Below, in pieces: positions 25,854 to 34,770 of a DNA stretch of 64,000 bases; the stretch's first letter is position 1; each line of letters opens with the position of its first letter. Under the pieces are notes generated by a model, which searched no databases, was not told the DNA's origin, and saw only the letters and a program-made list of their open reading frames with translations. A program made the translations under genes and the position numbers. This stretch comes from Bacillota bacterium (GTDB lineage Bacteria > Bacillota > Clostridia > Lachnospirales > Lachnospiraceae), in NCBI GenBank assembly GCA_023391695.1, contig JAEWAK010000062.1:6947-70946 (forward strand). The letters are read 5' to 3'.

Positions 25854-26405
25854 ATGAAGGAAATAAAACAGAACAGGAAAACTCAATATACACAAATGGT
25901 ATTGCGGGATGCGCTTATGGAATTAATGGAGCACAAAAACATTTCCAAAATAACCGTTAAGGAGCTTTGCGTAAAAGCAGATATAAACAGGACAACTTTT
26001 TATGCGCATTATACTGACCCAAATGACCTTCTTCATAAAATTGAAGCGGATGTTCTATTATCGGTAAGCAAAGCTGTTAGTCGTCTTCACGGCCCAATAG
26101 ACAAGAGCAGCATCATACAGATCCTCCAAGAGCTTTTGCAATACATTGCGGACAATAACAAGCACATTCAGATTTTGCTTAGTGAACGGGGGGATGTTAA
26201 TTTCCCAAAAGAGCTTTTTATGATGATATATGAGAAATGCGAATTGATGGCTTTGACACCACATTCATCGACAAAAGAGTTTTATTTTATATTTGTGCTC
26301 AATGGAAGTGTTGGCTTGATACAGCATTGGCTGAAATATGGATTGACCAAGCCGGCAAATGAAATGGCCGAAATAATTTTTAATATGGCAGCACAAATTA
26401 AGTAA
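25854..26405 (+). CDS. TetR/AcrR family regulator
   Basis: 183 residues from ATG 25854 (TAGGAGG upstream). N-terminal helix-turn-helix: LMEHKNISKITVKELCVKAD then INRTTFYAHYTD, with the TetR signature; C-terminal all-helical ligand domain of the clostridial dihydroxyacetone-kinase-activator-like type, ending in the usual GSVGLIQHWLKYGL. Divergent from the EFR1 gene. Ligand unknown. Confidence 0.92.
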   Translation: MKEIKQNRKTQYTQMVLRDALMELMEHKNISKITVKELCVKADINRTTFYAHYTDPNDLLHKIEADVLLSVSKAVSRLHGPIDKSSIIQILQELLQYIADNNKHIQILLSERGDVNFPKELFMMIYEKCELMALTPHSSTKEFYFIFVLNGSVGLIQHWLKYGLTKPANEMAEIIFNMAAQIK

Positions 26406-26451
26406 AATAAGCGACTTTGAACCATTTTATGGTGGGCTGGAATAAAAATTC

Positions 26452-26555
26452 ATGATATAATGCCGGCAGACATTAGACCAGCGCTGAACGTAGTGAGTGC
26501 GCATCAACGGTACGAAGTACCACATACCATGGAAGCCTGCGGACATGGTATAATG
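26452..26555 (+). repeat. 93-bp dispersed repeat, single copy
   Basis: One unit 26452-26544 plus the start of a second (ATGGTATAATG at 26545). Shares CGTAGTGAGTGCGCATCAACG, GGTACGAAGTACC and CATACCATGGAAGCC with the copies at 54951. The leading palindrome is partly eroded (GATATAATGCCGGCAGACATTAGACC in pieces). Confidence 0.88.
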
Positions 26556-26597
26556 GCAAATTAACACATTAAATCGACAGAAAGAGCGGTTATTTTT

Positions 26598-27341
26598 TTG
26601 CGTAAGGAAAAGAGAAAAATTAAAACAGGCAGATGGTTGTTTACTATATTTAATCTGGCTGTAATTATTATAATTACACGGTATATCCATAACAGATATT
26701 TTAATATAAAAATATTTGGATCCAGCTATCATTTTATAATAGCATACGGTATTCTTTCCATGTTCCTTATCAAACGGTGTTTTGACATTAAGATAAAAAA
26801 CATGTATTTAAATTGCGGGCTGGATGACATAGATGAAATGACAGGAATTGAGTTTGAGGTTTATTTATTTCACAAATTTAAAAAAATGGGTTATAAAGTT
26901 AAAATGACTCCCGTAACCGGTGACTACGGTGCAGATTTGGTGTTAAAAAAGAGGAGAAAGAAAATTGTGGTGCAGGCGAAAAGATACCATCAGGATGTGG
27001 GCATTGCTGCGGTCCAGGAGGTAATTGGTTCAATTGCATATTATAATGCTGCTAGGGGAATGGTGGTAACAAACAGTTTTTTTACACCCAATGCTGTTAA
27101 TCTGGCACGGGCAAATGAAATCACTTTATGGGACAGAAGGGCTTTAATAAGATATTTAATAAAAGAAGAGGGTAATGGGGATATTTTTGAGGGCTTTATT
27201 TCAGACAAGGAGAATATCCGGCATTGTCCAATGTGCGGTAAAAAATTAGTACGCAGAAATGGCAGATATGGTTATTTTTTTGGATGCAGCGGTTTCCCGA
27301 AATGCAGTTATACAGAGCCGGTATCCGATATTAAAACGTAA
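26598..27341 (+). CDS. Membrane-anchored Mrr-like nuclease with zinc ribbon
   Basis: 247 residues from a TTG start with only a weak ribosome site. Two membrane segments (about 12-30 and 43-60), then an Mrr_cat PD-(D/E)xK nuclease domain: GIEFEVYLFHKFKKMGYKV, catalytic Asp in TGDYGADLVL and QAK in IVVQAKRYHQ, and a C-terminal topoisomerase-type zinc ribbon CPMCGKKL..CSGFPKC. Proteins of this build are common in Firmicutes and may cut foreign or methylated DNA, but function is unproven. No methylase is nearby, which argues against an ordinary restriction system. Confidence 0.85.
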   Translation: MRKEKRKIKTGRWLFTIFNLAVIIIITRYIHNRYFNIKIFGSSYHFIIAYGILSMFLIKRCFDIKIKNMYLNCGLDDIDEMTGIEFEVYLFHKFKKMGYKVKMTPVTGDYGADLVLKKRRKKIVVQAKRYHQDVGIAAVQEVIGSIAYYNAARGMVVTNSFFTPNAVNLARANEITLWDRRALIRYLIKEEGNGDIFEGFISDKENIRHCPMCGKKLVRRNGRYGYFFGCSGFPKCSYTEPVSDIKT

Positions 27342-27481
27342 CATTATATGGCGGGGTTTCAGTTAATATTATTATTTATCAATTAGATTCTAAAAGTCAA
27401 CTAGTACAATTGAGGAGGTTTCCGCAGCTTTATTTGGTTTTCAACTTATTTTTAAATGATATCACTTAAAGGAGCTTAATC

Positions 27482-28390
27482 ATGACAATTATAAATTATT
27501 CTAAGGAGAATATGGATTCCCCTAACTACGAAATATATTACAAAAATAATATTCCTATGGTGGACCACGCTCTTCATTATCATGACTTTCTTGAATTGTA
27601 TTTTCATATGGAAGGTGATTGTGACTATATTATTGACAGCCGTATTTATACCCTGCAAAAAGGTGATATTATAATAATTAACCGTCAAAAACTTCACCGC
27701 TCTGCTATTAAGAATTTTACAAAACCATATCTTAGATTCGTTCTCTGGTTAGATTATAACTTTGTAGATCAATTAATTGGTGAACTTGTTAACTTTCAAA
27801 AACTAATTGGATCGGAAAGTGATATTGAGATAATAAGACTTCCCAGAGAACAGTGGGAGAGAATGGAATATACACTACAAAATTTGTATGCAGAATCTAA
27901 AGTGCAAGACTTTGTTAGTGTACCTTTAACAGAGAACTACTTACAGGAAATAATACTCCTAATATGTAGGTATAGTATGAAAAATTATGAAATTAAAGAA
28001 ACTTCCATAAAAAATGATGTTGTGATTCAGGCAGTAATGGACTATATCGACAGGCACTACAGGGAAGCATTGACGTTAGATGAAATAGCCGATCATTTTT
28101 ACATGAATAAATATCATTTAATGAGAAAATTTAAAAAGCATACCCAGATGACAATAATGGACTACTGCAAAAAGAAACGACTTATGATAGCAAGAGATTA
28201 TTTAATGAAAGGTACCAGTATACAAAATATATATAAGAAATGTGGGTTTGAAGATTATTCAAATTTCTTTAGAGCGTTCCGGTCCGTATACAAAATGTCA
28301 CCGCGGGAATATAAGAATTATATGCAAAAAAATAATAATAGTACGATTCGCTTGGAAACAGGAATGGAGAATATGAATAAAAATCATTAA
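27482..28390 (+). CDS. AraC family regulator of the msm-like operon
   Basis: 302 residues: cupin sensor (HALHYHDFLELYFHMEGDCD, residues about 25-90) and two HTH motifs (about 190-290: LTLDEIADHFYMNKYHLMRKF and IQNIYKKCGFEDYSNFFRAF). AAAGGAG ribosome site. It precedes a binding protein, two permeases and a sucrose phosphorylase-like gene in the order of streptococcal msmR-EFG-gtfA, so it is likely the sugar-responsive activator. Confidence 0.92.
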   Translation: MTIINYSKENMDSPNYEIYYKNNIPMVDHALHYHDFLELYFHMEGDCDYIIDSRIYTLQKGDIIIINRQKLHRSAIKNFTKPYLRFVLWLDYNFVDQLIGELVNFQKLIGSESDIEIIRLPREQWERMEYTLQNLYAESKVQDFVSVPLTENYLQEIILLICRYSMKNYEIKETSIKNDVVIQAVMDYIDRHYREALTLDEIADHFYMNKYHLMRKFKKHTQMTIMDYCKKKRLMIARDYLMKGTSIQNIYKKCGFEDYSNFFRAFRSVYKMSPREYKNYMQKNNNSTIRLETGMENMNKNH

Positions 28391-28460
28391 TAACACCAAT
28401 TTATGAAAAAAAGACAAGATAAAATTATTTTTAATAGTCATTATTTGCAATGTTTTTGTC

Positions 28461-28498
28461 ATTTTGAGTTATTTAAAACTAATTTTGAATGGTATAAT
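28461..28498 (+). promoter_or_regulatory. Activator-type promoter of the msm-like operon
   Basis: A good -10 (TATAAT 28493-28498) lacks a -35. ATTTTGA occurs at 28461-28467 and 28482-28488, 21 bp apart on the same face, ending just before the -10. Direct repeats of this spacing are the normal AraC-family activator layout. Confidence 0.6.
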
Positions 28499-28582
28499 TT
28501 ATACAAAAGATAAATTAGATCTTTTAATAAATTGGGCATAATATCCACAGCGGATAGGGTGCCCGGCACGAGGAGGACTTAT

Positions 28583-29914
28583 ATGAAAAAATTATTTAGT
28601 TTCTTATTAAGCGGAATTCTGATTGTATCTTTAACAGCTTGTTCTGCGGGTACAAAAAACCCCGGGGTATCCCAAACTACTGAATCTGCTGCCTCACAAC
28701 CGGCATCAGACAATGAAAAAGTTGAAATTAGTTTTCTTGTTACGAAACCGGAAATTGTTACTCAATTTGAGGAGACATTTGCCGGATACACGGAGTCCCA
28801 TCCAAATGTAACTATTTCAGCAATCCCTCTTTCCGGTCAGACCATTTACGAAAAATTAACGACTTTGTATTCAGCCGGAAATGCGCCGACCATCACCATG
28901 GTGGGCGGACCTGAATTTACAGCTTTCCAGGATGATTTTTTAGATGTAACGGATACGGATTTTGCAAAAACGGTTTATGACTGGGCTTTAGACAAAACAA
29001 CCGTAGACGGCAAAGTCCTTGCTATTCCTACAACTGCGGAAGGAATTGGAATATTGTACAATAAAACGGTTATTGAAGGAGCTACAGGCCGGGAATTTGA
29101 TCCGGCGTCCATTAAAACCAGAAAAGATTTTGCGGCAATTCTTGAAGAAATATCAAAAACGGAATATTCTCCCGTACAATTAACAAATTTGGATTGGCTG
29201 CTTGGTTCACATATGCCGTCAACTTTATATGGTGCAATGAGTAAGGACTATGGCGAAAGGCAGAAAGTAATTGAAGCATGTAAAACAGGAGAATTTAACT
29301 TTGCCGAAGATGAAACATTCAATAACTGGATGGATACTTTTGATTTGCTTATGAAATATAATATGCATAAGGATGCTCCATTTGGAAATGCATATGAAGA
29401 CGATCAATTAGTAATGGCAAGTGATGAAGTTGCTTTTTGGCCAATCGGTAATTATGTTTATCCTAACATTGCAGATATTAATCCGGATGCACAGATTGGA
29501 TTAATGCCATATCCTATGGGAGATGAGGAAGATACTCTTGGCAATAAGGAAATTGTACTTTCTTACTCTATGTTTGCAATTGATAAACTTCAGTCCTCAG
29601 AAGCAGAACAGGCTGCCGCTATTGACTTCTTTAATTGGCTTATTACATCGGAAGAAGGACAGGATCATTATATTAATACTCTGACATTCACACCGGTATT
29701 TGAAGGATTTAAGATCCAGCCGACAAACCCTTTGGCAAAACAGATTGTAGAGTATATGGCAGCGGGAAATACATTAGAACGAATGAGTGATTATTTTCCG
29801 GCAGGAGTTATGAATAAATTTGGTGCTACTATGCAGCAATATCTTGATGGAGTTATTACCAGAGAGGATGTAGCAACACAATTCACTGACGAATGGGTTT
29901 TATTTTCCAAATAA
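28583..29914 (+). CDS. msmE: Sugar ABC transporter binding lipoprotein (MsmE-like)
   Basis: 443-residue family-1 solute-binding protein. ATG 28583 follows AGGAGG; signal peptide ends in the lipobox LTAC (C20). The mature part shows ISFLVTKPEIVTQFEETFAGY and LYSAGNAPTITMVGGPEF, typical of MalE/MsmE receptors. Feeds the two permeases that follow; likely substrates are sucrose or raffinose-type oligosaccharides given the adjacent phosphorylase, but this is inference. Confidence 0.92.
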   Translation: MKKLFSFLLSGILIVSLTACSAGTKNPGVSQTTESAASQPASDNEKVEISFLVTKPEIVTQFEETFAGYTESHPNVTISAIPLSGQTIYEKLTTLYSAGNAPTITMVGGPEFTAFQDDFLDVTDTDFAKTVYDWALDKTTVDGKVLAIPTTAEGIGILYNKTVIEGATGREFDPASIKTRKDFAAILEEISKTEYSPVQLTNLDWLLGSHMPSTLYGAMSKDYGERQKVIEACKTGEFNFAEDETFNNWMDTFDLLMKYNMHKDAPFGNAYEDDQLVMASDEVAFWPIGNYVYPNIADINPDAQIGLMPYPMGDEEDTLGNKEIVLSYSMFAIDKLQSSEAEQAAAIDFFNWLITSEEGQDHYINTLTFTPVFEGFKIQPTNPLAKQIVEYMAAGNTLERMSDYFPAGVMNKFGATMQQYLDGVITREDVATQFTDEWVLFSK

Positions 29915-29939
29915 ATAAATTGTTATAAAGAACTAATGT

Positions 29940-30013
29940 AAGGAGGCAGCAGAATATATGTAAATTTGCCTGTAATCTGGGGGATTTATGTATAACGTGT
30001 TGCTTCCTTTTTT
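29940..30013 (+). terminator. Intercistronic terminator between binding protein and permeases
   Basis: 12-bp stem with two G-U pairs (29940-29951 with 29998-30009), long loop and a T6 run, placed 15 bp before the ribosome site of the next gene. Such leaky terminators usually make binding-protein mRNA more abundant than permease mRNA. Confidence 0.75.
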
Positions 30014-30027
30014 GCAAGGAGGGAAAA

Positions 30028-30918
30028 ATGAATAGAAGAAAGTCAAAATTAAAAAGTTTGCAAATATTTATGCTGTTTGGATTTGTTCCGGTTATCATAT
30101 TTTGCATTGTAGTATTAGTACCGTTTTTGACAGGTCTTTTTTTATCGTTTACAAATTGGAATGGATCAATCGGAAAAGAAATTGGATTCATTGGATTGAA
30201 CAATTACTTCAATGCCATTTCTGACTCTAATTTTTGGACTTCTTTAGGCAAGACATTTTATTATGTGGTTTTTGTAGTTATTCTTACCAATATATTGGCT
30301 TTTACATTTAGCTTACTTGTTACCAGTGGAATCAAGGGACAAAATTTTTACAGGACCGGGTACTTTACCCCAAATTTAATCGGAGGGGTAATACTGGGGT
30401 ATATATGGCAATTTATATTCTCCAGAGTATTAACTTACTGGGGCGGTTCAATGGGAATAGGATTTTTTACAAAAAGCTGGCTAACGAATCCCGATATGGC
30501 CATATGGGCCTTGATATTGGTTGGTGTTTGGCAAAACGCAGGTTATATGATGCTGATTTATATAGCTGGCTTGGTGGGAGTTGATAAAAGTTTAATAGAG
30601 GCATCTAAAATTGATGGGGCCAATTCATTACAGTCTTTACTGCATATTAGACTGCCCATGATAATTCAGGCTTTTACTATAACTTTATTTTTAACTTTAC
30701 GGAAGGCTTTTATGGTATACGATGTCAATTTATCATTGACGAAGGGCGGGCCTTATGGCACAACGGAGCTAATTTCCATGCACGTATACAATGAAGCTTT
30801 CTTGAATCAGAATTTAGGTTCTGGCCAGGCTAAGGCCTTTCTATTATTTGCAATCGTTGCTGCGATAGCATTAGCACAGGTATTTGCGCTTAAGAAAAAG
30901 GAGGTGGAGGCCTTATGA
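30028..30918 (+). CDS. msmF: Sugar ABC transporter permease (MsmF-like)
   Basis: 296 residues, six predicted membrane spans, with the MalF-type loop EASKIDGANSLQSLLHIRLPMI (EAA motif). ATG after AAGGAGGG. Overlaps the next permease by 4 nt (ATGA), forming a heterodimer with it. Confidence 0.92.
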   Translation: MNRRKSKLKSLQIFMLFGFVPVIIFCIVVLVPFLTGLFLSFTNWNGSIGKEIGFIGLNNYFNAISDSNFWTSLGKTFYYVVFVVILTNILAFTFSLLVTSGIKGQNFYRTGYFTPNLIGGVILGYIWQFIFSRVLTYWGGSMGIGFFTKSWLTNPDMAIWALILVGVWQNAGYMMLIYIAGLVGVDKSLIEASKIDGANSLQSLLHIRLPMIIQAFTITLFLTLRKAFMVYDVNLSLTKGGPYGTTELISMHVYNEAFLNQNLGSGQAKAFLLFAIVAAIALAQVFALKKKEVEAL

Positions 30919-31742
30919 TGCTGAGAAAACGAATTGGTTTAATTGCAAAGCACTTTTTTGCCTTGTTGTTTTTGTTTTTTATGATATTTCCATTCTTTTT
31001 GGTACTGATTAATGCATTTAAATCTCGTATGGATATTATTAAGAATCCATTGTCATTGCCGGTTGTATTTTCTGTCGACAATTTTGTGAAGGCATGGAAT
31101 ACCATGCATTTTGATAAGGTTCTTATCAACACATTTTATATTACTCTGATTACTCAGATTGTATTAATCGTGTTTGGTTCCATGCTGGCATATATGCTGG
31201 TAAGGTGGGATTGGAAAATAAATAAGCTGATTTTTGCTATCTTAATTTGTGCCATGATTATTCCTTTTCAGTCATTGATGATACCATTTGTCAGTATTTT
31301 TGGATATTTTAATATGATGAACAGCCGTACCGCTTTGATATTTTTTTACCTGGGATTTGGTATGCCAATGACCACTTTTATGTACCACGGTTTTATTAAA
31401 AATATTTCCGTGGAAATGGAAGAGGCAGCCAAAATAGACGGATGTTCTTATATGAGGTGTTTTTGGAACATTGTTTTTCCAAATTTAAAACCGATTTCAA
31501 CTACAATATTAATTGTTAATATACTATGGACATGGAATGATTTCTTATTACCCTCCTTAGTGTTAATTAAGGAAAAAGCCAGAACAATACCCCTGTCGAC
31601 ATTTTATTTTTTTGGTGAATATACCGCAGAACTGGGGTTGGCAATGGCTGCCTTGATTTTATCTGTATTACCCGTTTTAGTGATTTATCTTTTATTGCAA
31701 AAACAGATTGTAACAGGAGTTATGGACGGAGCAATAAAATAG
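30915..31742 (+). CDS. msmG: Sugar ABC transporter permease (MsmG-like)
   Basis: 275 residues, six spans, MalG-type EAA loop EEAAKIDGCSYMRCFWNIVF. Begins inside the previous gene. No ATPase gene follows; in related Firmicutes such permeases borrow a shared MsmK/MsiK-type ATPase from elsewhere in the genome. Confidence 0.92.
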   Translation: MMLRKRIGLIAKHFFALLFLFFMIFPFFLVLINAFKSRMDIIKNPLSLPVVFSVDNFVKAWNTMHFDKVLINTFYITLITQIVLIVFGSMLAYMLVRWDWKINKLIFAILICAMIIPFQSLMIPFVSIFGYFNMMNSRTALIFFYLGFGMPMTTFMYHGFIKNISVEMEEAAKIDGCSYMRCFWNIVFPNLKPISTTILIVNILWTWNDFLLPSLVLIKEKARTIPLSTFYFFGEYTAELGLAMAALILSVLPVLVIYLLLQKQIVTGVMDGAIK

Positions 31743-31757
31743 CAGGAGGGGAAAGAC

Positions 31758-33200
31758 TTGAAGTTAGCTAACAAAATTATGCTTATAACTTATCCGGACA
31801 GTATGGGAGGAGATTTAAATACTTTAAATCTTTCTTTGAGACAATATTTTAACGGAGCAGTTGGAGGCATTCATATTCTGCCTTTTTTTCCATCAAGTGG
31901 GGATAGGGGATTTTCACCAATTACATATGACCAGGTTGCTGCTGATTTTGGTAATTGGGAGGATATTCGTAAATTATCGGAATCTTATCATTTAATGTGC
32001 GACGTAATGGTGAATCATATTTCAAAGCAAAGCAATGAGTTCCGGGATTATTTACTGCATGGGGAAAAATCGGAATATGCAGGCATGTTTTTGGATTATG
32101 AAGAGTTCTGGGGAAAAGGCCGGCCGACAAAGGAAGATATTCAGTTATTGTACCGGCGCAAGGACGGAGAACCATATCTGGAGGTCGAATTTTCAAACGG
32201 AAATAAAAAGAAACTTTGGTGTACCTTTACAGAGGAACAATTGGATTTGGATATTAATCATGCGCTTACAAAAAAAAATATAACAGAAACATTTCATAAA
32301 TTGGTACAGCATGGAATCTCATTGATACGGTTGGATGCGGTTGGATATGTGATTAAAAGAAAGAACACCAATTGTTTTTTAGTGGAGCCTGATATCTGGG
32401 AGTTTATGGATTCCCTTAATAAAAGTATGAAAGAGAAAGAGATATATTTACTTCCGGAAATCCATGATACCTGGCATACAGCCAAAAAACTTGAGGCACA
32501 TAATATATGGAGTTATGATTTTGTACTTCCGTGTTTAATGTTGCAAGCGATTTATAAAAAAACGACGGGCAAACTGGCTGACTGGCTTAGAACAGCACCT
32601 AAAACCCAATTTACGGTCTTAGATACACATGACGGTATCGGGGTATATGATTCTTTTGATTGGGTGAATCATGAAGAAGCGCAGGAATTAATCTCTTTAC
32701 TTGAGGATACTCTCAGCTATTCTTTTAAGCCTTTAAATCCGGAAAAGAAACGCCATTGGAAGGCATATCAATTATATGCAACCTATTTTTCCGCTCTTCA
32801 TGAAGATGAGCAGGCATATCTGTGTGCGCGAGCAATCCAATTTTTCGCACCCGGAATTCCGCAGGTTTATTATGTCGGCATGCTCGCCGGAAAGAATGAT
32901 TATGACGCATTGGCTGTTAATTCGGATCACAGGTCGATTAACCGTCACAATTTTTCCATATTTGAGATTGAAATGAATTCACAGCGGGAGGTAGTAAAAA
33001 AGTTAATACACTTAATGCAGTTCCGTAATCAATATCCTGCGTTTGACGGAGAAATTATAGTTGAGAACCCAACCGATAAAAACTTGATAATTACAAGAAA
33101 TGACGGGCAATATCAGGCAGTTCTGACCTGTGATTTTAATACAATGGATTTTAATATTAAGTATAGGCATGAGAAAATTTTTCAACAGCTGGAGCTTTAG
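31758..33200 (+). CDS. gtfA: GH13_18 sucrose phosphorylase-like enzyme
   Basis: 480 residues, usual length for sucrose phosphorylase, which converts sucrose plus phosphate to glucose-1-phosphate and fructose in the cytoplasm. TTG start with AGGAGGGG. Catalytic set visible: nucleophile D193 in RLDAVGY, acid/base E234 in LPEIHD, transition-state D292 in DTHDGIG. ITYPDSMGGDLNTL at the start is family-typical. GH13_18 also includes sucrose-6'-phosphate and glucosylglycerate phosphorylases, so the exact acceptor is uncertain. Intracellular, matching uptake of intact sugar by the adjacent importer. Confidence 0.88.
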   Translation: MKLANKIMLITYPDSMGGDLNTLNLSLRQYFNGAVGGIHILPFFPSSGDRGFSPITYDQVAADFGNWEDIRKLSESYHLMCDVMVNHISKQSNEFRDYLLHGEKSEYAGMFLDYEEFWGKGRPTKEDIQLLYRRKDGEPYLEVEFSNGNKKKLWCTFTEEQLDLDINHALTKKNITETFHKLVQHGISLIRLDAVGYVIKRKNTNCFLVEPDIWEFMDSLNKSMKEKEIYLLPEIHDTWHTAKKLEAHNIWSYDFVLPCLMLQAIYKKTTGKLADWLRTAPKTQFTVLDTHDGIGVYDSFDWVNHEEAQELISLLEDTLSYSFKPLNPEKKRHWKAYQLYATYFSALHEDEQAYLCARAIQFFAPGIPQVYYVGMLAGKNDYDALAVNSDHRSINRHNFSIFEIEMNSQREVVKKLIHLMQFRNQYPAFDGEIIVENPTDKNLIITRNDGQYQAVLTCDFNTMDFNIKYRHEKIFQQLEL

Positions 33201-33474
33201 GAGGCGGAAAAAAATATACTGGGTAAGCGGTAAGTGTTACCAAAGGAGGGACAGGTATTTCAATAGACGGGTGTGAATCTAATCCTCTTTATATGATGCG
33301 GGTATAAAAAATAGATAGTTGTTGGTAATCAATGTATATGATATTATGATATTACTATTATAATTTCTGGGTTTATGTAAAATCAATTGATAAAAAAGTT
33401 ATTTTAGTATAAGGCATTTCATGTAACTAAGTTACGGAATGATTAATAATATCTTACAAACAAGGAGGGCTATC

Positions 33475-34482
33475 GTGGTTACCATTAAAGAAGTAGCCAG
33501 GGACGCTGGAGTTTCCGTTGGTACAGTATCCAAAGTACTGAATAATATCCATGTAACAAAAGAATATAAAGAAAGAGTGGAGCAATCTATTTCCAGGCTG
33601 GGGTATCATGTAAACACCTATGCCAGGGGATTAAAGGCACAAAGGACCAATACGATTGCAATTATTGTTCCGGACCTTATCAGTCCTTTTTTTGCGTTAT
33701 TGGTAAATTACGTGGAACAGGCGCTTTCGGAACTCAATTACAAGCTTTTGATATGTAATTCACACTGTAAAAAAGAAAAAGAAATCGCTTATATAAATAT
33801 GGCAAAACAAAATAAAGTGGACGGTCTGATCAGTGTTACCTACAGTAATAGTGATGAATATCTGAGTGAAGATTTACCCATCATTTCCATTGACCGGCAT
33901 TATAAATCAAAAGTTTGCTGCGTATCCAGCGATAATTATCAGGGCGGAAAGCTGGCAGCGCAAAAGTTGATTGAAACCGGCTGTAAAAATATTGTATATA
34001 TAAGAACCGGTTCCAATATAAGCGGTGAGACCTTAAAGCGGGGAAACGGTTTTATCGAGGTATGCCGTAATGCCGAAATTTCCTACCGGTGTTTGGAATT
34101 CGGCGAAGAAACTACCATAGAAGAAGATGGTGAAACCAAAGTTAAGGTTCATCAATATCTGGACCTATGCATGAAGGATGGTAAATTCTTATATGATGGT
34201 ATATTTACCAGTTCGGATTCCCTGGGGCAGATTATTGTCGAGAAACTTAAGGAGTTGAAGGTAAAGATACCGGGGGATGTGCAGGTAATCGGCTATGACG
34301 GACTAAAAGCACTGAATGTAGGAAATTATCAGTTATCAAGCATTAAGCAGCCGGTTAAAGATATGGCGGAAATGTGTGTCACTCAATTAATGAGATTAAT
34401 TAATAAAGAACCGGTAGAAGACTTGACAATACTTCCTGTTACCTTTGTGGACGGTGGTACGACAAAAGGAATTAACAATTAA
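33475..34482 (+). CDS. LacI family transcriptional regulator
   Basis: 335 residues starting at GTG 33475 (AAGGAGGG upstream); a longer frame from 33439 is not needed. Residues 1-25 form the LacI helix-turn-helix (TIKEVARDAGVSVGTVSKVL), followed by a hinge with LKAQRTNTIAIIVPD and a periplasmic-binding-like sensor. It may control the secreted beta-helix protein downstream or the phosphorylase operon upstream; neither is proven. A hairpin of modest quality follows the gene at about 34537-34575. Confidence 0.92.
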   Translation: MVTIKEVARDAGVSVGTVSKVLNNIHVTKEYKERVEQSISRLGYHVNTYARGLKAQRTNTIAIIVPDLISPFFALLVNYVEQALSELNYKLLICNSHCKKEKEIAYINMAKQNKVDGLISVTYSNSDEYLSEDLPIISIDRHYKSKVCCVSSDNYQGGKLAAQKLIETGCKNIVYIRTGSNISGETLKRGNGFIEVCRNAEISYRCLEFGEETTIEEDGETKVKVHQYLDLCMKDGKFLYDGIFTSSDSLGQIIVEKLKELKVKIPGDVQVIGYDGLKALNVGNYQLSSIKQPVKDMAEMCVTQLMRLINKEPVEDLTILPVTFVDGGTTKGINN

Positions 34483-34770
34483 CAGGTAAGGATATCTGCT
34501 GATCGGGATAAAGATTTTCTGCTATTACGTCATTGGAAAATGTCATTTACTTAATTGTTAAGTAGACATTTCGTGTTTTAGTAAGCAGAAACTTATAAAA
34601 ATAAATAAAAACGTGAATAATCCACAAATAATTGGTACTGTTCCTGTTTACATCACTTATGTTGTTTGTTAGTATGAAATTGTAACAAAGTAAATATTTC
34701 CCATATTGAAAAGGAGGATAGAAAGGGAAAATCTATGACAAAAAAACTTCAAAAGGAGAAGGGAGCTTTT

